This document shows positions 25,691 to 34,099 of a DNA stretch of 64,000 bases, piece by piece (position 1 is the first letter of the stretch; each line of letters opens with the position of its first letter). Made by a program: the position numbers and the translations under genes. The notes beneath the pieces are model-generated. The model saw nothing but the letters and a program-made list of their open reading frames with translations. It was not told where the DNA came from and made no database searches. The DNA is from Halosimplex aquaticum (lineage in GTDB: Archaea > Halobacteriota > Halobacteria > Halobacteriales > Haloarculaceae), in the NCBI RefSeq assembly GCF_028747785.1, contig NZ_CP118158.1, positions 620,001 through 684,000 of the forward strand. The letters run 5' to 3'.

Positions 25691-26668
25691 TCAGGCGGGG
25701 GCGTCGACGGCTTCGAGGAGCTCCTTGTAGCGGTTGCGGATGGTGACCTCGGAGATGTTGGCGACCCCGCTGACCTCGCTCTGGGTGACCTTCTCGTTGG
25801 TCAGCAGCGCGGCGGCGTACACTGCGGCGGCCGCGAGGCCGACCGGGCTCTTGCCGCTCAGGATGCCCTGGTCGCGCGCGCTCTCGATGAGTTCGCGGGC
25901 GCGGCGCTCGGTGTCGTCCGAGAGGCCCAGGTCCGAGACGAACCGCGGTAGGTAGCTCTCGGGGTCGGCCGGCTTGATCTCGAGGTTGAGCTCGCGGACG
26001 ACGTAGCGGTACGTCCGGGTGAGCTCCATCTTCTCGACGCGGGAGACGGCCGTCATCTCGTCGAGGCTACGCGGGGTGTTGGCCTGCCGCGCGGCGGCGT
26101 ACAGCGCGGACGTGGCGACGCCCTCGATCGAGCGGCCGGGGAGAAGGTTCTCCTCCAGCGCGCGGCGGTAGATGACCGACGCGGTCTCGCGGACCGTTTT
26201 CGGAAGCCCGAGCGCCGAGGCCATGCGGTCGATCTCGCCGAGGGCCTGCTTGAGGTTGCGCTCTTTCGAGTCGCGGGTGCGGAAGCGCTCGTTCCACGTG
26301 CGCAGGCGCTGCATCTTCTGGCGCTGGTTGGACGACAGGGAGTTGCCGTAGGCGTCCTTGTTCTGCCAGCCGATGTTCGTCGAGAGGCCCTTGTCGTGCA
26401 TCATGTTCGTCGTCGGTGCGCCGACGCGGGACTTCTCGTCTTTCTCCGAGGGATTGAACGCCCGCCACTCGGGGCCGTGGTCGATCTCGTCTTCCTCGAC
26501 CACGAGACCGCACTCCGAACACACGGTCTCGCCGTGCTCGGTGTCGGCGTCGAGGCGGCCGCCGCACTCGGGGCACTCTCGCTCGCTCGTCTGCTCGGAC
26601 TCGGTCTCCTCCTGCAGTCGTTCTGGGGTCTGCTCCTCCGCGCTGGTTCGAATTGACGTGTCACTCAT
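25691..26668 (-). CDS. tfb: Transcription initiation factor TFB
   Basis: A 325-residue archaeal TFIIB homologue that bridges TBP-TATA and RNA polymerase. The zinc ribbon is CPECGGRLDADTEHGETVC followed by SECG (about residues 33-55), then the B-finger/reader with HGPEWRAFNPSEKDEKSRVG. Two cyclin-like repeats follow (about 130-215 and 225-315), and the BRE-recognising helix-turn-helix is in SEVSGVANISEVTIRNRYKE. Halobacteria carry several TFBs with partly different promoters, and which paralogue this is cannot be told. A long N-terminal Glu/Ser/Thr-rich tail precedes the ribbon. Confidence 0.95.
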   Translation of the reverse strand: MSDTSIRTSAEEQTPERLQEETESEQTSERECPECGGRLDADTEHGETVCSECGLVVEEDEIDHGPEWRAFNPSEKDEKSRVGAPTTNMMHDKGLSTNIGWQNKDAYGNSLSSNQRQKMQRLRTWNERFRTRDSKERNLKQALGEIDRMASALGLPKTVRETASVIYRRALEENLLPGRSIEGVATSALYAAARQANTPRSLDEMTAVSRVEKMELTRTYRYVVRELNLEIKPADPESYLPRFVSDLGLSDDTERRARELIESARDQGILSGKSPVGLAAAAVYAAALLTNEKVTQSEVSGVANISEVTIRNRYKELLEAVDAPA

Positions 26669-26702
26669 GATGGGTTCGGGAGCGAGTCACCGGTGGCGAA
26701 AA

Positions 26703-26711
26703 CCATATATT
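26703..26711 (-). promoter_or_regulatory. TATA box for tfb
   Basis: AATATATGG on the minus strand lies about 38 bp before the tfb ATG. A second AT-rich patch (AAAAATACTTAAAGC) is at about 26746-26760. Confidence 0.5.
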
Positions 26712-26891
26712 CCGGTCTCGCTGTTCCTAACACCACGTAAGTACGAAAAATACTTAAAGCTTTCGAACATCGAAGTGTGACAATTGATCGCAGATCGCTC
26801 GGTACTGGCTACGTCACGCCCTGACGGGCGGGAATCGGGATTTAGACAGATCGCCGTGATATGACCGTCGGCCGGTAGATATAAGAGGGGG

Positions 26892-27395
26892 TCAGGTCCG
26901 TTCGATTCGGAGGAGGGTGACGCCGAACACAGCGAGAAAGAGCGGGCTCACGGGGAGGGTCAGGCCGGCCTTGTGCTGCCAGAGGAGCGCGGTGGCGACC
27001 CCGTAGACCACCGCGGTCGCGGCGAGGAGTCCGCCCATGACCCTGACTGGGTCGACCGGGAGCCCCTCCACGCGTTCCTCGGCGAGGTAGTACGCGATGC
27101 TGAACCCGAGCGGCAGGGCGAACAGGGCGGCGGCCGCGACGGCGGCCCAGGCGGCCGAACGGACCTGCGGAGTGACGAATCCCGGCAGGTCGGCGATCCA
27201 GAGGAACGACTCGACGGCGAGATTCGAACCGAGCAGGAACTGGAACTGGAAGTAGGTGTATCGGATGATGACGAAGGTGAACGACTCGCTGCTCTGGGAG
27301 GGACTGAGGACGGTCAGCGACCACGGCAGCAGCGCCGAGAGCCACGCAGAGACGACCGCCAGTTCACCCGCGTACTCGGAGTCGACCCAGGCCAT
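26892..27395 (-). CDS. Four-helix membrane protein, unknown function
   Basis: A 167-residue protein with an N-terminal hydrophobic segment (SAWLSALLPWSLTVL), a Phe-rich region FTFVIIRYTYFQFQFLLG, two further transmembrane helices (about residues 82-107 and 122-140), and a last one ending VFGVTLLRIERT. It resembles conserved haloarchaeal membrane proteins of unknown function (possibly DUF7549). No catalytic residues are apparent. The regions on both sides are short and hold no other gene. Confidence 0.78.
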   Translation of the reverse strand: MAWVDSEYAGELAVVSAWLSALLPWSLTVLSPSQSSESFTFVIIRYTYFQFQFLLGSNLAVESFLWIADLPGFVTPQVRSAAWAAVAAAALFALPLGFSIAYYLAEERVEGLPVDPVRVMGGLLAATAVVYGVATALLWQHKAGLTLPVSPLFLAVFGVTLLRIERT

Positions 27396-27542
27396 TACCT
27401 GATGAGCGCGGACCGGGGGTGGTAAAAGCTACCGGCTCCGGTCGGCCGCGACGCCTCGAACGTCCGGGACGGCGCGTCCGGCGACGGAAATCCCTTGCGG
27501 CGTTACGTTCATGGCTCCCCGCGTCTTAGGGTGAGGTGTCGA

Positions 27543-27995
27543 ATGAGGCGCGATTACGTCACGCTGGACATCCGCCAGGCCGACCAGGACGGCGACCACC
27601 TGCCGACGGCCGTGCTGTCGTACGACGGGCCGACCGACCTCCTCGAGGAGCGCCTCACAGACCCCTCGGGCGACCCGCTCGACCGAGAGCGGATCGACGT
27701 CGCGTTCCGCCGTCAGTCCGGGGGCGACGACGCGAGCGGCGTCTTCAGCCTCGCCAACCGGATGACGGGGGAGTTCATCGTCGAAGTCAACGCGGACGCC
27801 GCGTCGGTCCGGACGCTCGTCGACGCCGCCCGCCGCGACGACGACCCCGACGACGCCGACGGTTGCTACCGGGTCGTTATCCGCCGCGAGGGCGAGGAGG
27901 TCGCGTCCTACGAGAAGCGGACCCTGCTGGTCTACGACGGCGAAGGCAGCCTCCTCCGCCAGCACAGCCTGATCCCGAGCGGCGTCGAACTGTAA
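27543..27995 (+). CDS. Haloarchaeal DUF5793-like protein
   Basis: A 150-residue protein starting MRRDYVTLDIRQADQDGD at 27543. It is a single acidic beta-rich domain with VLSYDGPTDLLEERLTD, FSLANRMTGEFIVEVNAD and RRDDDPDDADGCYRVVIRR, and a C-terminus HSLIPSGVEL. I recall this pattern as the haloarchaeal DUF5793 family, of unknown function. It has no membrane segment and stands alone between membrane-protein and sirtuin genes. Confidence 0.75.
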   Translation: MRRDYVTLDIRQADQDGDHLPTAVLSYDGPTDLLEERLTDPSGDPLDRERIDVAFRRQSGGDDASGVFSLANRMTGEFIVEVNADAASVRTLVDAARRDDDPDDADGCYRVVIRREGEEVASYEKRTLLVYDGEGSLLRQHSLIPSGVEL

Positions 27996-28049
27996 GTTCT
28001 CAGACTCCCACGTTCTCCCGCCGGGTTCGGGTGCGGCGGGCCGCCCCGT

Positions 28050-28841
28050 TTACGCGTCACCGGCCGTTTCGACCGCCTCGACGAGCGCCGGGAGCGCCTC
28101 CGTCACGTCCGCGCGCAGGTCGTAGTCGGCCTCGCCTGACCGGGCCGTCGATCCGAGGTTGATCACCGCCAGCGTCGCGCCGGCGTCCGCCGCGATCTCC
28201 GGGAGGATCGAGGCCGGTCGGACGGTCAGCGACGACCCGATCGCCAGGAACACGTCACAGCGACGCGCCGCGACTTGTGCCCGGTCGAACGCGTCGTCCG
28301 GGAGTCCCTCCCCGAACAGGACCACGTCGGGCTTGAGGACGCCCCCGCAGTCACAGGTCGGCGGCCGTTCCCCCTCGCGGACCCGCTCCCAGACCGGATC
28401 GGCCGACTGCGTCGCACCGCAGCGATCGCAGGCGACCCGCGCACTCGTCCCGTGGAGTTCGATCACCGATTCCGATCCCGCGGCCGCGTGCAGACCGTCG
28501 ACGTTCTGCGTGACGAGCGTGTCGAGGTGGCCCCTCGATTCCAGCGTCGCGAGCGCCTCGTGGGCGACGTTCGGTTCGACGCCGTCGCCGTACATCGTCT
28601 CCCGGAGTGCGAGGCGGTCGCTCCAGAACCCGGCGGGGTCAGCGTCGAACCGACGCCGGTGGAAGTCGGCCGGGTCGTAGGTCTCCCAGACCGGATCCGG
28701 CGCGTCGTCGTCCGTCGACTCCCCCCGGAACGGCGGGATCCCGGAGGGGACGCTCACGCCGGCTCCCGTGAACGCTACCACACGCTCGGCCGCCGCTATC
28801 TCGCTCGCGAGCGCGGCCACCGTCGATCCATTCGACTCCAT
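28050..28841 (-). CDS. cobB: Sir2-family NAD-dependent deacylase
   Basis: A 263-residue sirtuin. NAD-binding motifs are TGAGVSVPSGIPPFRG (about residues 25-40) and TQNVDGLHAAAGS, the catalytic His is in VIELHGTSARV, and a zinc module of CDRCG...CDCGG is followed by LKPDVVLFGEGLPDDAF. It removes acyl groups from protein lysines, with NAD consumed, and targets such as Alba or acetyl-CoA synthetase are known in other archaea. The length and motif order are complete. It is convergent with the DUF5793-like gene. Confidence 0.93.
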   Translation of the reverse strand: MESNGSTVAALASEIAAAERVVAFTGAGVSVPSGIPPFRGESTDDDAPDPVWETYDPADFHRRRFDADPAGFWSDRLALRETMYGDGVEPNVAHEALATLESRGHLDTLVTQNVDGLHAAAGSESVIELHGTSARVACDRCGATQSADPVWERVREGERPPTCDCGGVLKPDVVLFGEGLPDDAFDRAQVAARRCDVFLAIGSSLTVRPASILPEIAADAGATLAVINLGSTARSGEADYDLRADVTEALPALVEAVETAGDA

Positions 28842-29117
28842 GAGCGGCTACACGGGCGAAGTCCGGAAAAGGACCCCGAACGAACGAGCGTGAGCGACCA
28901 TCGTCGTTTCGGCGTCGTAGCGCTCCGTTTTCGTGACTGATATCGGACACCGTCGATTCACGCGACGCGTCACAGCCGATCCCGTCGCTTCGCTATCGGT
29001 CGTACAGCCCGCTGATATCCGGCGGTTCGGTCCACTGACAGCCGAATATCCATCTCACACGTCGCCCGTGACTGCGAGAAGTACGGAAAGAGAGGGGGTG
29101 ATGGGTGGTAGGTGAAA

Positions 29118-29149
29118 GGGGGTGGGTGGTGGGTGGGTGGTGGGTGGGT
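29118..29149 (+). other. G-rich tract with six GGG runs (G-quadruplex potential)
   Basis: Within a 474-bp gene-free stretch (28842-29315), the plus strand has GGGGG followed by GGG, GG, GGG, GGG, GG, GGG and GGG separated by single T residues, 167-198 bp before the sucC ATG. This meets the usual G-quadruplex sequence rule. A perfect hairpin GGCACC-AAAC-GGTGCC follows at 29164-29179. No ORF or RNA gene is evident in the rest of the stretch. Confidence 0.75.
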
Positions 29150-29282
29150 GAGATGGAGATATCGGCACCAAACGGTGCCTACACTCGCGTAAAGCCGATG
29201 GGTGATTAAAAACGTTGCGCCCATATTATCTCTACTGATAATCGTCACCGGCACTCACCGGTTTCGGACCGGATGAACGGGA

Positions 29283-29288
29283 TTTAAG
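29283..29288 (+). promoter_or_regulatory. TATA box for sucCD
   Basis: TTTAAG lies about 30 bp before the ATG at 29316, giving a leaderless or near-leaderless sucC mRNA. An inverted repeat GCGGTC-GCCG-GACCGC follows between it and the start. Confidence 0.55.
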
Positions 29289-29315
29289 CGGTCGCCGGAC
29301 CGCCTTTCGAGTGAC

Positions 29316-30467
29316 ATGCGATTGCACGAATATCAGGCCAAGCAGGTCTTCTCCGACGCCGGTATCCCGACGCCGGCCTCGGAGTTGGCCGGGACCGTCG
29401 ACGAGACGGTCGCCGCGGCCGAGGAGATCGGCTATCCGGTCGCCGTGAAGGCACAGGTACACGTCGGCGGGCGCGGGAAAGCCGGCGGGATCAAGCTCGT
29501 CGAAGACAAGGAAGAGGCCCGCGAGGCCGCCGAGGACATCCTCGGGATGGACCTCAAGGGCTACACCGTCGAGCGCGTCCTCGTCGAGGAGGCGGTCGAC
29601 TTCGTCAACGAACTCTACGTGGGCGTCACGATGGACCGCGGCGAGGGCGAGCCCGTCGCCATGGTCTCGACCCGCGGCGGCGTCAACATCGAGGAGGTCG
29701 CCGAGGAGGACCCCGACGCCATCGCGCGCGAGCACATCGACCCCGCGTTCGGCATGCACCCCTACCAGGCCCGGAAGGTCGTCTACGACGCCGGCGTCGA
29801 CCGTGCCATCGCGAACGATGTCGCCTCGATCCTGCGCACGCTCTACCAGCTCTGGGACGACCGCGACGGCTCCGACGCGGAGATCAACCCGCTGATGGTC
29901 ACCGGCGACGACGAGGTCATCGCCGCCGACGCCGTCTTCAACGTCGACGAGGACGCCCTCTTCCGCCAGCCCGAACTCGCCGAGATGGAGGAGGAAGGCG
30001 AGTTCGCCGAGAGCGAACTCGAGCGGAAGGCCGACGAGTACGGCTTCGACTACGTCCGCCTGTCGGGCAACGTCGGCATCATCGGCAACGGCGCCGGGCT
30101 GGTCATGACGACGCTCGACCTCGTCGACCACTACGGCGGTTCGCCCGCCAACTTCCTCGACGTGGGCGGCGGCGCGAAGGCCGACCGCATCGCCAACGCG
30201 CTCGACATGGTGTTCTCCGACGACAACGTCGACTCGGTCGTGTTCAACATCTTCGGCGGGATCACCCGCGGCGACGAGGTCGCCAAGGGGATCAACCAGG
30301 CGCTCGAACAGTTCGACGAGATCCCCAAGCCCGTCGTCGTCCGCCTGGCCGGGACGAACTGGGAGGAAGGCATGGAGATCCTCAACGAGGACCTCGTCAC
30401 GGTCGAGAAGACGCTGGAGGACGCCGTCCAGCGTGCGGTCGAGTACGCCGAGGAGGTGGAAGCATGA
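29316..30467 (+). CDS. sucC: Succinyl-CoA synthetase beta subunit (ADP-forming)
   Basis: A 383-residue ATP-grasp subunit of the TCA-cycle enzyme that makes ATP while converting succinyl-CoA to succinate. Signatures are [39 protein letters not shown], the metal-binding [17 protein letters not shown], and the C-terminal [17 protein letters not shown] and [14 protein letters not shown]. The length is typical. It overlaps sucD by 4 bp (ATGA), so they are expressed together. The start has a TATA box about 30 bp upstream. Confidence 0.96.
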   Translation: MRLHEYQAKQVFSDAGIPTPASELAGTVDETVAAAEEIGYPVAVKAQVHVGGRGKAGGIKLVEDKEEAREAAEDILGMDLKGYTVERVLVEEAVDFVNELYVGVTMDRGEGEPVAMVSTRGGVNIEEVAEEDPDAIAREHIDPAFGMHPYQARKVVYDAGVDRAIANDVASILRTLYQLWDDRDGSDAEINPLMVTGDDEVIAADAVFNVDEDALFRQPELAEMEEEGEFAESELERKADEYGFDYVRLSGNVGIIGNGAGLVMTTLDLVDHYGGSPANFLDVGGGAKADRIANALDMVFSDDNVDSVVFNIFGGITRGDEVAKGINQALEQFDEIPKPVVVRLAGTNWEEGMEILNEDLVTVEKTLEDAVQRAVEYAEEVEA

Positions 30468-31345
30468 GTGTTCTAGTCGACGAAGACAGCCGCGTCATCG
30501 TGCAGGGTATCACCGGCGGTGAGGGCAAGTTCCACACCGAACAGATGATCGAGTACGGGACGAACGTCGTCGCCGGCGCCGTCCCCGGCAAGGGAGGCCA
30601 GGAAGTCGCTGGCGTCCCCGTCTACGATACCGTCGAGGAAGCCGCCGAGGAAGAGGACGCCGACACGTCTGTCGTCTTCGTCCCGCCGGCGTTCGCCGGC
30701 GACGCGTGCTTCGAGGCGCTAGGCGTCGACGCCCTCGACGCCCTCGACCTCGTCGTCACCATCACCGAGGGCATCCCGACCCAGGACGTCTCCCGCGTCT
30801 ACCGCCGCCTGCAGGAGACCGACGCCTACCTGATCGGCCCGAATTGCCCCGGCGTCATCACGCCGGGCGAGGCCAAACTCGGCATCCTCCCGGGCAACAT
30901 CTTCGAGGCCGGTCGCGTCGGCCTCGTCTCCCGCTCGGGCACCCTGACCTACCAGGTCGTCGACAGCCTCACCCAGCGCGGTATCGGCCAGTCGACCGCC
31001 ATCGGTATCGGCGGCGACCCGATCATCGGCACCTCGTTCGTCGAGGCGCTCGCGCTGTTCGAGCAGGACGACAAGACCGACGCGGTCGTCATGTGCGGCG
31101 AGATCGGCGGCGAGGACGAGGAGGAGGCCGCCGAGTACATCGACGAGTACATGACCACGCCGGTGGCCGGCTTCATCGCCGGTCGCAGCGCACCGCCGGG
31201 CAAGCGGATGGGCCACGCCGGCGCCATCGTCTCCGGTTCCGGTACCGGCACCGCCCAGTCGAAGATCGACGCCCTCGAATCCGCGGGCGTCCCCGTCGGC
31301 GACACCCCCGAGGAAGTCGTCGACAACGTCGAAGACCTGCTGTAA
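30464..31345 (+). CDS. sucD: Succinyl-CoA synthetase alpha subunit
   Basis: A 293-residue alpha subunit carrying the CoA-binding Rossmann domain ([28 protein letters not shown]) and the phosphohistidine loop [18 protein letters not shown], with the phosphorylated His near residue 250. [18 protein letters not shown] and [18 protein letters not shown] are conserved CoA and active-site segments. It pairs with SucC as a heterotetramer. The stop TAA is followed by a short T-run at about 31364 that may help termination. Confidence 0.96.
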   Translation: MSVLVDEDSRVIVQGITGGEGKFHTEQMIEYGTNVVAGAVPGKGGQEVAGVPVYDTVEEAAEEEDADTSVVFVPPAFAGDACFEALGVDALDALDLVVTITEGIPTQDVSRVYRRLQETDAYLIGPNCPGVITPGEAKLGILPGNIFEAGRVGLVSRSGTLTYQVVDSLTQRGIGQSTAIGIGGDPIIGTSFVEALALFEQDDKTDAVVMCGEIGGEDEEEAAEYIDEYMTTPVAGFIAGRSAPPGKRMGHAGAIVSGSGTGTAQSKIDALESAGVPVGDTPEEVVDNVEDLL

Positions 31346-31414
31346 CGGCCGCTCTCACGCCGCATTTTTCGTCGCGCCGACGATTCTTTCCCGTTCACGC
31401 CCGAAGCGTCGGCC

Positions 31415-32293
31415 ATGATCGTCGCCGAGACGGAGGGGGGCTACCAGTTCGTCACCCAGCCCGACCACGCGGCCCTGGCCGGCCAGTTCGCTGACCACTG
31501 GGGGACCGGCGATGCCGGCCCGGGCGCGACCCGATTCGACCGGCCGGAGCCGTTCGCACCGCTCGCGCTGGCCGCCTACGCCCACGACACCGGCTGGCGA
31601 GACTTCGACCGGCACCCCCGACTCGGCGACGACGGCGACCCCATCGACTTCCGGGAGATGCCGGCCGGCCCGTGGATCGACCTCTACGACGACGGTATCG
31701 ACGCGGTCGTCGAGGCGGACGACTACGCGGGCCTGCTCGTCTCGATGCACGGCGCCGGGCTGCGAAAGCGACGCTACGGGCTCTCTCCGGGCTGGCCGGA
31801 GACACCCGACGAGTTCCGGGAGTTCGTCGCCCGAGAGGAGCGCCGCCAGGACCGACTCGCCGAGCGCCTCCGCGCGGACGACGCCCGTCCGCTCCTGACT
31901 GACGCCGACCGCGACCTGCTCGACTCGCTCCACGGGTCGGAGGGGGTCCCCGACGGCTACGACGGGCGCCTCTGGGCGGACTACCGGCGCCTCCAGGCGT
32001 GGGACGAGCTCTCACTGGCGTTCTGCGTCACCGCCGACCCGCCCGGCTACGACGAGATCGAGGGGGTCCCGACGACCGGTGCGCGTGACGGCGCTGCGCT
32101 CTCGATAACTCCCGTCGGCACCGACGAGTACCGCGTCGACCCGTATCCGTTCGACGAGTCGCCGCTCGACGTCTCCGTGCCACTGCGCCGCGTCGACGGG
32201 GACGCCTTCTCCGACGAGGACTCGCTCGTTCGCGCCTACTACGAGGCCGGCCGCGAGACGCGGTCGATCACGCTCACGGCCGGCGACCAGTAG
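31415..32293 (+). CDS. DUF3891 family protein
   Basis: A 292-residue protein of the DUF3891 family. It begins MIVAETEGGYQFVTQPDHAA, has LAAYAHDTGWRDFDRHPRLG and VSMHGAGL in the middle, and LAFCVTADPPGYDEIEGVP later. The QPDHA, HD and SMH elements resemble an HD-like helical metal-binding fold, but function is unproven. It follows sucD by 69 bp and may be read through from it; co-function is not evident. Confidence 0.83.
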   Translation: MIVAETEGGYQFVTQPDHAALAGQFADHWGTGDAGPGATRFDRPEPFAPLALAAYAHDTGWRDFDRHPRLGDDGDPIDFREMPAGPWIDLYDDGIDAVVEADDYAGLLVSMHGAGLRKRRYGLSPGWPETPDEFREFVAREERRQDRLAERLRADDARPLLTDADRDLLDSLHGSEGVPDGYDGRLWADYRRLQAWDELSLAFCVTADPPGYDEIEGVPTTGARDGAALSITPVGTDEYRVDPYPFDESPLDVSVPLRRVDGDAFSDEDSLVRAYYEAGRETRSITLTAGDQ

Positions 32294-32391
32294 ACCGTCG
32301 AACCCGCCGCGGTCGGTGGCGGGAACCGAGCGGCCGTCGGCCCGTCTCGGCCGCCAAAGCGATATATCGTCGGACGACCATGGGGCGTGGT

Positions 32392-32577
32392 ATGGAAGAC
32401 CAGGCCTGGCGGTCGGTCGACGTCATCAAGAACACGCAGGGCGAGCCGCACGTGCTCCAGCAGCGAGTGACCGTCTACACCGCGGGGGTCACCGAGGAGT
32501 CGTCGGGCTACACGAAGCCCGAGGTCCAGCACCGGCTCGTCCCGCTCAAGAGCCTCGTCGAACTCGACAGCGGGTAG
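32392..32577 (+). CDS. Small haloarchaeal protein, 61 residues
   Basis: The ORF from ATG 32392 (MEDQAWRSVDVIKNTQGEPH) contains QQRVTVYTAGVTEESSGYTK and ends VPLKSLVELDSG. An alternative ATG at 32380 adds four residues. It is a compact beta-rich small protein; I recognise no family and infer no function. Codon use is typical of the neighbours, with strong third-position GC. Confidence 0.68.
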   Translation: MEDQAWRSVDVIKNTQGEPHVLQQRVTVYTAGVTEESSGYTKPEVQHRLVPLKSLVELDSG

Positions 32578-32640
32578 CGCCGGTCGACGCCCCGCCCGTC
32601 CGAGCCTTTATCAACCAGACCGGGACCAACCCGACTCGCC

Positions 32641-33201
32641 GTGGGAGCGCGCGCGATGGTCGCCGTGGCGCGGCCGGACGGCCGGTACGACTGCTACCAC
32701 TCCCAGTGGGGTGGCGAGCACCTCGACCGGCTGGTCGCGTGGGCGTGGGACGACGGGGTGCCCCCCGACCTCGTCGACCCCGAGCCCGTTCACACGGCCG
32801 TTCCCGCCGACCGCGTCCTCGCCCGGATCGACTCGCGAGGCTACGAGGCGCTGGTCGCGGTCGCGGTCGACGGAGCGGTCGAGGCGTACCTGGTCTGTCG
32901 GCCGGGCATCGAGACCGGCCGACCGACCGGGACTGGCGCCGCGACGGCAGGGACCCGAGACGACGCGGCGGCGTCGTTTGTCCGTGACGCCGCCGTGCTC
33001 GTGCCGTGGACCGACGCGGCGGCCGCCGCGCGCATCCGACGGTTTTCGCGTACCGCGAAGGAGATACTCGGCGACGCGGTCGACGCCGGCCTCCTGTCCG
33101 CCTGGCTGGCGACTGCTTACCTCGCCGTTCGACTGACCCGCCATCCCGACGTTCGCAGCGAGATCATCTGGCTTCCGCTGGGGGGTGCGACCGTGGGGTA
33201 A
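32641..33201 (+). CDS. DUF6735-like haloarchaeal protein
   Basis: A 186-residue protein starting with GTG at 32641 (MGARAMVAVARPDGRYDCYH), a start that aligns better with the remembered family pattern MG-RALVA than the ATG at 32656. It has SQWGGEHLDRLVAWAWDDG and a C-terminal helical region (FSRTAKEILGDAVDAG) ending SEIIWLPLGGATVG. Haloarchaeal DUF6735, function unknown. No membrane helix is likely despite some Ala-rich stretches. Confidence 0.72.
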   Translation: MGARAMVAVARPDGRYDCYHSQWGGEHLDRLVAWAWDDGVPPDLVDPEPVHTAVPADRVLARIDSRGYEALVAVAVDGAVEAYLVCRPGIETGRPTGTGAATAGTRDDAAASFVRDAAVLVPWTDAAAAARIRRFSRTAKEILGDAVDAGLLSAWLATAYLAVRLTRHPDVRSEIIWLPLGGATVG

Positions 33202-33272
33202 CCCCCGCTGTCCGCCCTCGGTGTCCGCCCCGTGTCGCGCGGTTTTTACCCGCGGACGGCCAAGGGAGAGGC

Positions 33273-34034
33273 GTGACTGCCGTCGAAGACGGACTCCGGC
33301 TGGAGACGCGCGAGCGCCCCGATCACGAGACCGCCCGTGACCTCGTGGCCGCGGCCATCGACGCGGGCGCGCTGGTGACCGCCGTCGGTCGCTGCACCGT
33401 CGACTACGAGGGCCGCGCGTCGAGCACGCTCGGCCCCGGCGAGCGGCTGGTGATGCTCAAGCCCGACGGCGCCGCCCTGGTCCACACCGACGAGGGCCAG
33501 CAGCCGGTCAACTGGCAACCGCCGGACTGCGAGCACGAGGCGACGCTCGACGGCGACGGCCTCCTACTGATCGAGAGCCACCGCGAGACGCCCGAGGAGC
33601 ACCTCGCGGTCAGCTTCGAGTCCGTGCTCGAAGTGTCGGCCTACGGCCTGACCGACGAGCGCGACCTCTCGCTGGAGGGGACCGAGGAGGACCTGCGCCA
33701 GCGCATCCTCGACGAGCCGTACCTGATCGAAGAGGGGTTCATCCCGCTCGCGACCGAGCGCGAGACGCCCGCCGGCGCGGTCGACATCTACGGGGAAGAC
33801 AGCGAGGGTCGGGCGGTGGCGGTCGAACTCAAACGCCGGCGCGTCGGACCGGACGCCGTCGGCCAATTGGGTCGCTACGTCGACGCGATGGAGCGGGACC
33901 TGCACGCGGAGACGGAGATGCGCGGGATCCTCGTCGCGCCGTCGGTGACCGACCGGGCGAGCCGGCTGCTCGCCGAGCGCGGCCTGGAGTTCGTGCCGCT
34001 GACGCCGACCGGGACCCCGGAGTCCGCGGACTGA
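33273..34034 (+). CDS. nucS: Mismatch endonuclease NucS/EndoMS
   Basis: A 253-residue archaeal NucS. The N-terminal domain includes GRCTVDYEGRASSTLGPGER and the DNA-binding region LVMLKPDGAALVHTDEGQQP. The C-terminal RecB-like nuclease core has GAVDIYGEDSEGRAVAVELK, with the active-site Asp and ExK, followed by GPDAVGQLGRYVDAME. EndoMS cuts both strands at mismatches and serves as MutS-independent mismatch repair, working with the sliding clamp. The start is GTG at 33273. It converges on mutS with a 65-bp gap. Confidence 0.92.
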   Translation: MTAVEDGLRLETRERPDHETARDLVAAAIDAGALVTAVGRCTVDYEGRASSTLGPGERLVMLKPDGAALVHTDEGQQPVNWQPPDCEHEATLDGDGLLLIESHRETPEEHLAVSFESVLEVSAYGLTDERDLSLEGTEEDLRQRILDEPYLIEEGFIPLATERETPAGAVDIYGEDSEGRAVAVELKRRRVGPDAVGQLGRYVDAMERDLHAETEMRGILVAPSVTDRASRLLAERGLEFVPLTPTGTPESAD

Positions 34035-34099
34035 TCGGCAGAATGTGGAGGCCGGCGACGGACTCGCGACCGGCCGAGGTGCGGTCGGCGCCCCCGCCC

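Noticed and set aside
28842..29117. Possible gene in the long gap before sucC
   Set aside because: Frames are short, lack good starts and have poor codon bias. Only the G-rich tract and small hairpins stand out.
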